Positions 56,882 through 64,000 of a stretch of DNA of 64,000 nucleotides are shown here, piece by piece. The stretch covers positions 878,501 to 942,500 of the forward strand of contig CP027224.1 of the NCBI GenBank assembly GCA_002973635.1, read 5' to 3'. The notes beneath the pieces are model-generated. The model searched no databases. It saw nothing but the letters and a program-made list of their open reading frames with translations, and was not told where the DNA came from. Position 1 is the stretch's first letter. Every line of letters starts with the position of its first letter. Made by a program: the position numbers and the translations under genes. This DNA comes from Lysinibacillus sp. B2A1 (GTDB lineage: Bacteria > Bacillota > Bacilli > Bacillales_A > Planococcaceae).

Positions 56882-58333
56882 TTGCGCAAAATAATGGCTG
56901 GTGTCGGAGTACTGGCTAGTAGCTTATTGCTAGGTAGTGGATTTTATTTTGACTGGTTTAATTTAGGGGCAGGGAATAAAAAGGAGCCAGTCGTCACAGA
57001 GGTTGAATCAATCAATGAAGCCATGAACTTGATTGAGGAGAAATCTGTATACAATACAAAAAAGGAATCGTTGGTGGAGGGGGCACTGCGTGGTATGGCA
57101 GATGCAATTAAGGACCCTTATAGTACCTATTATTCGAAGGAAGAGGCAGAGCAGCATCGACAAATGTTAGCTGAAGAAAGAGTGGGTATTGGTATTGAGC
57201 TAACTGAAAATAACGGAAAGTTTATTGTTGTATCTCCTGTTCGTTCATCCCCAGCGGAGAAGGCAGGCATGCGATCACTCGACGAAATTGTACAAGTTGA
57301 TGGAGTTCGAGTAGATGGGAAAAAGATGAGTGAGTTAATGCAATTAATTCAAGGGGAAAAGGGCACGAAAGTTACCATTGTCGTTTATCGACCTAGTGAG
57401 GATAAGCATATAAAAATGACAATGGAACGAGCTGCAATATCGAATAAAACGGTATCAAGTGAAATAATCAAGGTAGAAGATACGTCGATTGGCTATGTGG
57501 AAATCTCTATCTTCGGTGAAAAAACAGCAAATGAATGGGTTGCTGAAACGAGTAAATTACTGAGAAAAGACATCGAGGGCCTTGTTATTGATGTAAGGGA
57601 TAATCCAGGTGGTTATTTACATAGCGTCGCAGCGCTACTGAGCACGGTATTAGAAAATGGCAAAGTATTTGCGTATATGCAAAATGCTGAAGGTGCTATG
57701 GAACCATTAAAAACAGAAGCAAAAAGCTTTGACGAGAAATATTTACAAACGATGTATAAAATTCCGATTGTAATTTTACAAAATGAAGGCAGTGCATCAG
57801 CTAGTGAGGTACTTAGTGGTGCATTAAAAGGATGGGGGCGTGCATCCATCGTTGGAGTTAAGAGCTTTGGTAAAGGAACTGTACAGGAATCCTGGGCTTT
57901 ATCAAATGGTGGAGAACTAAAACTATCTACAAATAAATGGCTGACACCAAAGCGTGAATGGATTCATGGGCAAGGAATAGAAGCGAACTTAGTGATTGAG
58001 CAAAATGAATTATTCGCCTTCCAGATGCACCCATTGTCTGGCAAATTTAAAGTTGGTGATATGAGTGAGGAAATTTCGTATACCCAAAATGCTTTAAAAA
58101 AGCTTGGTTATAAAATTGATAGACTAGATGGTTATTTGGATGAAAAGACAGAGGAAGCTGTTATGCAATACCGAGATGAGAAAAAATTGAAGCAGGCAGA
58201 AGATAATATTTATCTAGATTCAACATTCTTTAATAGCTTAAATGACACATTGAAGCAATATAAACAAGATCGTCAAAATGATTTACAATTCCAAATGGCG
58301 ACAAGCTTTTTATTGCACAATATAGAACAGTAG
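56882..58333 (+). CDS. ctpB: CtpB-like S41 carboxy-terminal processing protease
   Basis: Secreted or membrane-tethered serine protease of 483 residues. An N-terminal hydrophobic anchor (GVLASSLLLGSGFYF) is followed by the Ctp N-terminal part (RGMADAIKDPYSTYYSKEEA), a PDZ domain at about 95-180 (IGIELTEN, SPAEKAGMRSLDEIVQVDG), the S41 core with the catalytic Ser in QNEGSASASEVLSGAL near 305 and Lys in GVKSFGKGTVQE near 330, and a C-terminal peptidoglycan-binding-1 domain (EISYTQNALKKLGYKIDRLDGYLDEKTEEAVMQY). TTG 56882 follows GGAGGGA. Next to ftsEX and minJ as in B. subtilis, where CtpB cleaves a sporulation protein. Confidence 0.9.
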   Translation: MRKIMAGVGVLASSLLLGSGFYFDWFNLGAGNKKEPVVTEVESINEAMNLIEEKSVYNTKKESLVEGALRGMADAIKDPYSTYYSKEEAEQHRQMLAEERVGIGIELTENNGKFIVVSPVRSSPAEKAGMRSLDEIVQVDGVRVDGKKMSELMQLIQGEKGTKVTIVVYRPSEDKHIKMTMERAAISNKTVSSEIIKVEDTSIGYVEISIFGEKTANEWVAETSKLLRKDIEGLVIDVRDNPGGYLHSVAALLSTVLENGKVFAYMQNAEGAMEPLKTEAKSFDEKYLQTMYKIPIVILQNEGSASASEVLSGALKGWGRASIVGVKSFGKGTVQESWALSNGGELKLSTNKWLTPKREWIHGQGIEANLVIEQNELFAFQMHPLSGKFKVGDMSEEISYTQNALKKLGYKIDRLDGYLDEKTEEAVMQYRDEKKLKQAEDNIYLDSTFFNSLNDTLKQYKQDRQNDLQFQMATSFLLHNIEQ

Positions 58334-58475
58334 ATAATAGAAATTTGATTTGTAAAAATGACATCCGCTGAATATAGTTAAGTAATGACAATATCTTTAG
58401 TTTGTACTACGCAAGTGTGTAGTCGTTTGATACAATAAATTCATAGTATTTAAGACAGAAACGGCGGGTGTTCGT

Positions 58476-59657
58476 ATGGTTAGTGATATATTAATAGAAA
58501 TTGTAACAGCGATTGGCCGCTTTTTACTCAACCCATTACTGTATATTGCTATTATTTTTGCAATTTTTTTAGGGTATCGTCGCGTAAAGCAGGAACGTAA
58601 ATTTTTTAATAGACGCATTATTTGGGGATGGACAGAACTAGTTGGGCAGTGGAAGCATGGTTGGCTATATGCCCTTATAATTTCACTATTAAGTGTTGGT
58701 GCAGGTTTAACAGTACCTAAAGATTTTTTATTATTGTTAATAGCTATTTCAGCTTTGGCACTAATCCTGTTTTTCATAAACGCACTTTCTCCTATTTATA
58801 CGATGGGCCTTGCTGCTTTCATGATATGGGGAATGTTTCATTATCATTGGACTTTTGCATGGTGGAAGTTTTCAGTGGAAGGTGTAAATTTATTAGAAGG
58901 TTCTATTGTAACCATTACTATTTTAGCAGGTCTATGTGTAATTGCTGAGGGTATATTAATTCGTCGAACAGCTCTAAAGGTAACAACGCCTTGTGTGGAA
59001 AAAACCAAGCGTGGTATGCAGGCCATTGTATATCGTTCAAGAAATGTTTGGCTATTACCAATTTTCTTTGTAATGCCTGGTGATATTATTCCATCAGCAT
59101 TGCCCTATTGGCCACAATTCACATTAGGTGACAATCATTTTGCACTTGTCCTATTTCCGATAGTCATAGGATTTTCAAAGCTTGCAAGAAAAGAATTACC
59201 AGCCTTGAAGCTACCCAAAATTGGGAAATCAGTGCTTATACTAGGACAGCTTATTTTAATCGGTGGACTGGCAGCATATTTGGAGCCACTAATCGGTTTT
59301 ATAACCTTAGCAGTAGGTGTAGTCATCCGTGTCATTATTTCTATTTTTTATGCAATGCAAGATAAAACTGATATTTATGCAGTTGCACAAAGCACGAAAG
59401 GAGCCATTATTGCAGCAGTACTACCGGATTCGCCTGCTGAAAAAATGGGTTTGCTTGTAGGGGAGTGTATTCGTAAAGTAAATGGACGCCCCGTTTTTAC
59501 TGAGGCTGAATTATATGAAGCATTGCAATTAAACGCAGCGCATTGTCGTTTAGAGGTATTAGACCTTAATAACGAGATACGCCTAACACAGCATGTAATT
59601 TATAGCAATGACCATTATCGAATTGGTTTATTGCTAGCTGAGCAGAGGGATATCTAA
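58476..59657 (+). CDS. minJ: MinJ-like PDZ membrane protein
   Basis: Polytopic membrane protein of 393 residues: about seven TM segments from residue 10 to 305, then a cytoplasmic PDZ domain (GAIIAAVLPDSPAEKMGLLVGECIRKVNGRPV) near 315-385. Size, topology, PDZ at the C-terminus and the position directly after ctpB match B. subtilis MinJ (YvjD), which links DivIVA to MinCD at cell poles and also affects swarming. Weak ribosome binding site (GGCGGGTG) before ATG 58476. It overlaps the csbA start by 1 bp. Confidence 0.82.
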   Translation: MVSDILIEIVTAIGRFLLNPLLYIAIIFAIFLGYRRVKQERKFFNRRIIWGWTELVGQWKHGWLYALIISLLSVGAGLTVPKDFLLLLIAISALALILFFINALSPIYTMGLAAFMIWGMFHYHWTFAWWKFSVEGVNLLEGSIVTITILAGLCVIAEGILIRRTALKVTTPCVEKTKRGMQAIVYRSRNVWLLPIFFVMPGDIIPSALPYWPQFTLGDNHFALVLFPIVIGFSKLARKELPALKLPKIGKSVLILGQLILIGGLAAYLEPLIGFITLAVGVVIRVIISIFYAMQDKTDIYAVAQSTKGAIIAAVLPDSPAEKMGLLVGECIRKVNGRPVFTEAELYEALQLNAAHCRLEVLDLNNEIRLTQHVIYSNDHYRIGLLLAEQRDI

Positions 59658-59893
59658 TGGATGTTTTCGGGAAAATGGTGTTAGCGTTATTTGTACCTGC
59701 ATTACTTGTATTATTGTTTACAAGAATTACGTTTAATCGCTATGTTGCTTTGATTTTGGCAATTGCACTTATTGCGGCATCTGTCTATGCAGGGTATACT
59801 TCTCCACCTCTTATCTTTGTAATTGATGCATTTTCGTTAACAGTGGGCTTTTGGTTAGCCAGTAAAATGAAGCATAAAAAAGAATCCATTTAA
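59657..59893 (+). CDS. csbA: CsbA-like small membrane protein
   Basis: Protein of 78 residues with three hydrophobic segments (VLALFVPALLVLLFTRITF, RYVALILAIALIAASVYAG, LIFVIDAFSLTVGFWLAS). LVLLFTRITFNRYVALIL and the spacing of segments match B. subtilis CsbA, a sigma-B-controlled protein of unknown role normally next to uvrBA. Here it is coupled to the minJ-like gene (overlap at the stop codon). No sigma-B promoter was recognised. A bidirectional terminator follows. Confidence 0.8.
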   Translation: MDVFGKMVLALFVPALLVLLFTRITFNRYVALILAIALIAASVYAGYTSPPLIFVIDAFSLTVGFWLASKMKHKKESI

Positions 59894-59906
59894 ACCTTAA
59901 TCCAAT

Positions 59907-59947
59907 AAAAGGTCAGTCCAAAGTGTATCGCTTTGGACTGACCTTTT
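59907..59947. terminator. Bidirectional terminator between csbA and azlD
   Basis: Perfect 17-bp arms AAAAGGTCAGTCCAAAG (59907-59923) and CTTTGGACTGACCTTTT (59931-59947) with a 7-base loop; T-rich on both strands, so it can end both converging units. Confidence 0.95.
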
Positions 59948-60273
59948 TACATGAAAAATCGTACAGCTGCCATAATAATCACGCCAGCTACAACTGTAAT
60001 AGATAAGCTTTTTGTGAGAAGCGCTATGATTAAAGTTGGCACAAATGTAAGAAATACTGGCCAATCCAGTATAACAACTTTCCCACTGTCAGTATCCAAT
60101 AAATTTTCAATAACAAGAGCACTCAAAATACAAACGGGAATAAAACTTAACCATTTTAGGACAACTTCTGGAAGCTTTACATTGCGAACAAAAATAAATG
60201 GAATAACACGTGGTAACCAAGTTACAAGTGCGCAGCCAATGATTAGCCATACCATATAAGCAGTTGTTGTCAT
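59947..60273 (-). CDS. azlD: AzlD-family branched-chain amino acid exporter subunit
   Basis: Small membrane protein of 108 residues with four hydrophobic segments (MVWLIIGCALVTWLPRVIPFIFV, WLSFIPVCILSALVIENLL, and two more). The TWLPRVIPF and FIPVCILSAL motifs are typical of AzlD, the small partner of AzlC in export of branched-chain amino acids. Its start overlaps the azlC end by 4 bp. The stop lies within the bidirectional terminator stem. Confidence 0.9.
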   Translation of the reverse strand: MTTTAYMVWLIIGCALVTWLPRVIPFIFVRNVKLPEVVLKWLSFIPVCILSALVIENLLDTDSGKVVILDWPVFLTFVPTLIIALLTKSLSITVVAGVIIMAAVRFFM

Positions 60274-61001
60274 TTATCCGTCACCACCCCAATTGTCGCC
60301 ACAATAACTGTTGCAAGAAGAACAGCCACATGTGAAGGGACAAAATAAGAAAGACCATACATGATGACAATCATATAGCCGATCAACATGAGATAATGCA
60401 TAATTTTATTTTTCCCAACACTGCTAAGCTGAAGGACAAGCAAGGCAACGAACATAGCTATTAAGGCAAAATCTAAACCCCATTTCTCTGGATTTGCCAC
60501 CCATTTGCCTAAAAATGCGCCAGCAACACAGGAGAGAATCCAAAACAAATAGGCAGTGATGTTTAATCCGTCCATCCATTTTCCATACAACTTTCCTGTC
60601 TGCATTTGCTTTGTTACAGCTACACCAAAAGTTTCATCTGTTAGCAATGTACCAAAACCAACATTACGGAGCATGGAATAGTGCGTAAAATGTGGAGCTA
60701 TTGTTAAACTCATTAATAAATGACGTAAATTTACGACGAAAATGGTTACAATGATAGCAGAAGCTGGGCTATTTGTTAAAAGGAGTGCACAAAAGATAAA
60801 TTGTGCAGAGCCTGCATAAATCAAAATAGTTAAAAGTGCAATTTCGAGTACTGATAAGCCAGAAGCGGAACCTACAACTCCAAAAGCAAGTCCTATACTA
60901 ATATAACCGAGTAATGTTGGGATACAATCTTTTACGCCTTGTATAAAGCTGTCATTTGGTGAGTGAGTTGCTTCATTTCGAAGCTCTGTTGTACTTGTCA
61001 T
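60270..61001 (-). CDS. azlC: AzlC-family branched-chain amino acid exporter subunit
   Basis: Membrane protein of 243 residues with the AzlC core: GVKDCIPTLLGYISIGLAFGVVGSASGLSV near residue 20, YAGSAQFIFCALLL near 62, and NLRHLLMSLTI near 90, then further TM segments (LIAMFVALLVLQL, HVAVLLATVIVATIGVV). It works with AzlD. Start at 61001 on the minus strand follows an AGGGATGACC region. It is divergent from the XRE-cupin regulator at 61126, which is a plausible controller of this exporter. Confidence 0.92.
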   Translation of the reverse strand: MTSTTELRNEATHSPNDSFIQGVKDCIPTLLGYISIGLAFGVVGSASGLSVLEIALLTILIYAGSAQFIFCALLLTNSPASAIIVTIFVVNLRHLLMSLTIAPHFTHYSMLRNVGFGTLLTDETFGVAVTKQMQTGKLYGKWMDGLNITAYLFWILSCVAGAFLGKWVANPEKWGLDFALIAMFVALLVLQLSSVGKNKIMHYLMLIGYMIVIMYGLSYFVPSHVAVLLATVIVATIGVVTDK

Positions 61002-61125
61002 AAATAGGTCATCCCTTCTGAAAAATTTCCATGTATACTAATGATGGAATAGTTTGATAGTTCTTGATGTTTATTAAAGTATACATATGTCTGATAAAAT
61101 AAACAATAGAAAATGGTGAATAATA

Positions 61126-61677
61126 ATGGAACAAATGAGCCGAAATTTAGCATTTCAATTAAAGAAGATTCGTCAGCAGCGTCATTTAAGCTTAGATGAT
61201 GTTTCCAAAGCTACAGGTGTAAGTAAGGCGCAACTTGCACAGATTGAAAAGGGAGAAGCGAATCCAACTGTATCAACCATTTGGAAAATTGCTGCAGGGA
61301 TGCGCATTTCTTTTTCCTCTTTATTACAGCCACCAACAGCTCATTTCATGAAATATAGCAGTGATGATGCACCACATGTAGATGAAGATGAGGGGCGCTA
61401 TCGCGTATATTCGATTATTCCTTATAATCCGGAGCGTGGTTGGGAGTTTTACAAGATCGAAATGGAGCCAGGAGCCTTCAGTAGGAGTGAAGCACATACA
61501 GAAGGGGTAGAAGAAACTGTAATTGTTATACAGGGACAAGCTGTTATTTCTGCTGGTGATATGCATGAATTGATTAAGGAAGGGGATACATTGGTATTCT
61601 CAGGTCATCAGCCTCATGAATATAAAAATACTTCGGAAACATTAACGATTTTACATTTAATTTTGCAGTATAAATAG
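61126..61677 (+). CDS. XRE-family regulator with C-terminal cupin
   Basis: Protein of 183 residues. The N-terminal helix-turn-helix is LKKIRQQRHLSLDDVSKATGVSKAQLAQIEKGEANPTVSTIWKIA-like (residues 10-58), and the C-terminal cupin is at about 100-180 (EAHTEGVEETVIVIQGQAVI, EGDTLVFSGHQPHEYKNTSET) with His and Glu residues that could bind a metal or ligand. Such proteins often sense amino acids or their derivatives and control neighbouring transporters. It is divergent from azlCD with 124 bp between, so it probably regulates that pair. Start ATG 61126 lacks a strong ribosome binding site. Confidence 0.87.
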   Translation: MEQMSRNLAFQLKKIRQQRHLSLDDVSKATGVSKAQLAQIEKGEANPTVSTIWKIAAGMRISFSSLLQPPTAHFMKYSSDDAPHVDEDEGRYRVYSIIPYNPERGWEFYKIEMEPGAFSRSEAHTEGVEETVIVIQGQAVISAGDMHELIKEGDTLVFSGHQPHEYKNTSETLTILHLILQYK

Positions 61678-61688
61678 AGGTGTCGAAT

Positions 61689-62312
61689 TTGAATGAATGG
61701 TTTACTGTAGAAAATATTGAACATGTGGCAGCACAATATCGAACGCTTGGCCCAGTCATTGGATTGCTATTACCTTTTATAGAAGCATTTTTACCATTTT
61801 TACCTTTGGTTGTTTTCGTTGTGGCCAATGCAAGCGCTTTTGGATTATGGCTTGGTTTCTTACTATCATGGCTAGGCTCTGTAGCTGGGTCATATGCAGT
61901 GTTTTTACTAGTTCGACATTTTGGCAAGCACCCGAAGCTGCGATTTGTCACAGGGAGTAGCAAGGTCAAGAAGCTAATTAAATGGGTAGATATGAATGGT
62001 ATTAGCCCACTGTTTGTGTTACTTTGTTTTCCATTTACACCTTCTGTAATTGTCAACATAGTAGCCGGGCTCTCCCATATTCATAAAAAATTTTATTTAG
62101 TGGTGTTGTTAGCGGGTAAGTTTGTCATGATTTTAGGAATGAGCGTGCTTGGCTATGATTTAAAATCGTTACTGACAAGCCCTGTAAGACTAATTATTGC
62201 AGCAATTGCCATTGTCTTACTTTGGTGGATCGGCAAGCTTATAGAGAAGCGATTAAACGCACGTGTGGAGAGAGATCTAAAGCAAGCGCGAAAATTGACG
62301 AAACATCATTAA
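61689..62312 (+). CDS. TVP38/TMEM64 (VTT domain) membrane protein
   Basis: Membrane protein of 207 residues with about six hydrophobic segments. FIEAFLPFLPLVVFVVANASAFG near residue 35 and LCFPFTPSVIVNIVAGLSHIHKKFYL near 115 are the VTT/DedA-like core, with FPFTP in the TVP38 form. Members of this group move lipids across the membrane; this one's substrate is unknown. TTG 61689 follows AGAGGTG with 6-base spacing and is preferred over GTG 61680, which lies within the ribosome binding site. It follows the regulator gene by 11 bp. A terminator follows. Confidence 0.85.
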   Translation: MNEWFTVENIEHVAAQYRTLGPVIGLLLPFIEAFLPFLPLVVFVVANASAFGLWLGFLLSWLGSVAGSYAVFLLVRHFGKHPKLRFVTGSSKVKKLIKWVDMNGISPLFVLLCFPFTPSVIVNIVAGLSHIHKKFYLVVLLAGKFVMILGMSVLGYDLKSLLTSPVRLIIAAIAIVLLWWIGKLIEKRLNARVERDLKQARKLTKHH

Positions 62313-62339
62313 GTATGGAAGTTGAATATACACATCTAG

Positions 62340-62375
62340 CCCCTTGTATCATGTAAAATGAGAGAAGGGGTTTTT
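62340..62375 (+). terminator. Terminator after the VTT-domain gene
   Basis: CCCCTT (62340-62345) pairs with AAGGGG (62365-62370), with a 19-base loop and a T5 tail. Confidence 0.75.
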
Positions 62376-62404
62376 AACTTGTTCTTAGGAAAGGAAGTCA
62401 ATGC

Positions 62405-63390
62405 TCAGATAGAATGGAAAAGTGCTTTGGGACAACTGTGAGTGCTCGGGTTATGTAGAAAAGTGCTCCGATTTCAGTGAGAAGAGCTTGGGTTGAAGAG
62501 GAAACTGCTCTGCCCCAAGTGAGAAGAGCACGGGTTGAAGAGGAAGCTTCTCTGCTCCAAGTGAGAAGAGCTCGGGTTGAGGGGAAAACTGCTCCGCTCC
62601 AAGAGGAAAGTGCTCAGGTTGTGTAGAAAAGTGATCCGATTCCAGTGAGAAGAACTCGGGTTGTGTAGGAAACTGCTCTGCCCCAAGAGGAAAGTGCTCG
62701 GGGTGAAAAGGAAGCTGCTCCATTTCAAATGGAAAGTGTTCAGGTGAAGAGAAAAGTGTTCCGCTCCAAGTGAGAAGAGCTCGGGTTGAAGAGGAAACTG
62801 CCCCGCTCCAAGTGAGAAGCGCTCAGGTTGAAAAGAAAACTGCTTCATTTCAAATGGAAAGTGTTCGGGTGAAGAGAAAAGTGCTCCGCTCCAAGTAAGA
62901 AGAGCTCGGGTTTAAGAGGAAACTGCTCCGCTCCAAGTGAGAAGCTCTCAGGTTGAAGAGAAAACTGCTTGCCCCAAGAGAAAACTGCTCGGGTTGTGTA
63001 GGAAAGTGCTCTGTCTCCTGTGAGAATTGCTCGGGTTGTGTAGGAAACTGCTCCACTCCAAGTGAGAAGTGCTCGGGTTGTGAAGAAAAGTGCTCCGCCC
63101 CAAGAGAAAACTGCTCGGGTTGTGTAGGAAAGTGCTCTGTCTCCTGTGAGAATTGCTCGGGTTGTGTAGGAAAGTGCTCCGCTCCGAGTGAGAAGAGCTC
63201 GGGTTGAAGAGAAAAGTGCTCCGCCCCAAGAGAAAACTGCTCGGGTTGTGAAGAAAAGTGCTCCGCTCCAAGTGAGAAGCGCTTGGGTTGAAAAGGAAAC
63301 TGCTTCGCTCCAAGAGGAAAGTGCTCGGGTTGAAGAGAAAAGTGCTCCGCCCCAAGTGGGAATCGCTAGGTAGAATAGAAAAGTGCCCAG
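62405..63390. repeat. Array of 21/42-bp imperfect repeats
   Basis: About 980 bp made of a recurring word GAAAnTGCTC or GAGAAGnGCTC, appearing about every 21 bases and followed alternately by GGGTTGAAGAG-type or CGCTCCAAGTG-type sequence, so that the full unit is 42 bp. Roughly 23 units are present, variably degenerate. Because 42 is a multiple of three, several frames stay open on both strands, but they have no ribosome binding sites or conserved start and are not called as genes. The array lies between the VTT gene terminator and the addB promoter. Function unknown; it could be a protein-binding array or a replication-slippage product. Confidence 0.85.
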
Positions 63391-63396
63391 GTTTAA

Positions 63397-63425
63397 TTGA
63401 CATAAAACATTCAAAATACATGTTT
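63397..63425 (+). promoter_or_regulatory. Tentative promoter of addB
   Basis: A perfect -35 TTGACA (63397-63402) lies just past the repeat array, with a poor -10 (ATGTTT, 63420-63425) at 17-base spacing. It is about 37 bp before the addB start. Confidence 0.4.
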
Positions 63426-63461
63426 ATCAAAAAAATTATAGACATAGGAGGGGAACCGTAT

Positions 63462-64000
63462 ATGACATTGCGTATTGTTTCAGGGCGATCAGGAACTGGT
63501 AAATCAACATTTATCCATCAAGAAATTGTTGAACAATTAAAATCAGAGCCATTAGGTCATCCGATTTTTGTGATTGTACCTGACCAAATGTCTTATTCAA
63601 CAGAGTATGAGCTAACGAATAAACATGGCTTACAAGGCTTAATCCGTGCCCAGGTTATGACATTTAAACGATTAGCATGGCTTGTATTACAGGAAACTGG
63701 CGGTATTGCACGAAAAGAAGTAAATGGTTATGGCTATCGAATGCTTATTCGTAAACTATTAGAGGAACAAAAAGATGAATTTTCATTATTCCGCCAAGCT
63801 GCTGGAAAAAGAGGCTTTACGGAGGAAATTGAGACACTCTTACGCGAGTTTAGTCGTTATAGTGTCAATAGCTCAGTGCTAGCAGAAGTAACCTCATCTT
63901 TAAAGGCCATTGATGCTCCACATACATTACAAGCTAAAACCAATGACTTACAAGTAGTTTTACAAGCTTTGGAGGCTCGACTTGGGACGACATATGTCGA
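63462..64000 (+). CDS. addB: AddB, ATP-dependent nuclease/helicase subunit B (partial, runs off the window)
   Basis: The first 179 codons are present. MTLRIVSGRSGTGKSTFIHQEI at the N-terminus carries the Walker A motif, followed by IFVIVPDQMSYSTEYELT, RAQVMTFKRLAWLVLQETGG and EIETLLREFSRYSV, the conserved beginning of Firmicutes AddB. With AddA it makes the helicase-nuclease that processes double-strand breaks and recognises Chi. ATG 63462 follows GGAGGGGAA. addA is expected downstream, outside the window. Confidence 0.93.
   Translation, partial: MTLRIVSGRSGTGKSTFIHQEIVEQLKSEPLGHPIFVIVPDQMSYSTEYELTNKHGLQGLIRAQVMTFKRLAWLVLQETGGIARKEVNGYGYRMLIRKLLEEQKDEFSLFRQAAGKRGFTEEIETLLREFSRYSVNSSVLAEVTSSLKAIDAPHTLQAKTNDLQVVLQALEARLGTTYV

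Noticed and set aside
59951-60259. Plus-strand open frame of about 100 codons opposite azlD
   Set aside because: It is the antisense shadow of azlD, with no ribosome binding site; azlD has clear family motifs and overlaps azlC properly.
62580-63300. Possible Chi array for AddAB (AGCGG on the minus strand in several units)
   Set aside because: Only some units contain the five-base word, which is expected by chance in such GC-richer repeats; placement next to addB is not evidence enough.
62405-63390. Possible CRISPR array
   Set aside because: Units are contiguous and all of the repeat type; there are no unique spacers of constant size and no cas genes.
62845-63414. Long minus-strand open frames across the repeat array, and Cys-rich plus-strand ones
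   Set aside because: The 42-bp unit is a multiple of three, so stop-free units leave several frames open at once. There are no ribosome binding sites, no conserved starts, and frames overlap each other.

Overview
The window looks like the chromosome of a low-GC, motile, Gram-positive bacterium of the Bacillaceae/Planococcaceae, most likely Lysinibacillus or a close relative. The evidence is the A/T-rich composition, strong AGGAGG-type ribosome binding sites with frequent TTG/GTG starts, Bacillus-type housekeeping proteins, and gene content (flaG-fliD-fliT-fliS, hpf, secA, prfB, uvrBA, a yvlB-like gene, ftsEX, ctpB, minJ, csbA) that largely matches the B. subtilis fli-hpf-secA-prfB-ftsEX-ctpB-minJ-uvrBA region. 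No tRNA, rRNA or CRISPR array was seen.

Region 1 (1-34.1 kb) is a large glycosylation island read on the + strand, just upstream of the flagellar cap operon. Its first 8.6 kb is a Campylobacter-like legionaminic acid operon (N-acetyl sugar amidotransferase, legC, legG, legI, legH, ptmE, ptmF, legF/ptmB, ptmA); the dehydratase legB probably lies just upstream of the window. A Maf-type flagellin glycosyltransferase and pseB follow. From 11.3 to 19.1 kb there is a visibly more A/T-rich cassette of methyltransferases and glycosyltransferases, five of which carry the same small Rossmann-like module at one end. From 19.1 to 26.2 kb there is an acyl-activation set (acyl carrier protein, FabG-like reductase, AMP-forming ligase, LuxE-like and LuxC-like proteins) interrupted by a dead IS4-type element and about 1 kb of decayed DNA. 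The remaining pseudaminic acid genes (pseH, pseF, pseG, pseI, pseC) follow, with an aminopeptidase-like protein and a formyltransferase placed between pseI and pseC. The cell therefore appears able to make two different nonulosonic acids and to decorate them by amidination, methylation, formylation and perhaps acylation, probably on flagellin.

Region 2 (34.2-38.5 kb) holds flaG-fliD-fliT-fliS behind a sigma-D-like promoter, with an enlarged FliD carrying three repeated modules, and then a PilZ gene. Region 3 (38.5-62.4 kb) is housekeeping: hpf, secA, prfB with its programmed frameshift flanked by two comK paralogues, an IDEAL-domain protein, uvrB-uvrA, a yvlB-like gene behind a sigma-W-like promoter, ftsE-ftsX with a LytM-type hydrolase, a thioredoxin-like protein, ctpB, minJ, csbA, azlCD, a cupin regulator and a VTT-domain protein. 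Region 4 (62.4-64.0 kb) is a 1 kb array of 21/42-bp repeats followed by the start of addB.

Four genes (ptmE, a tylF-like methyltransferase, the AMP ligase, the PilZ gene) are each broken by a -1 shift that one extra G in a short G-run would repair. This points either to a systematic sequencing error or to real variation in these surface genes, and it decides how much of the glycan pathway works.
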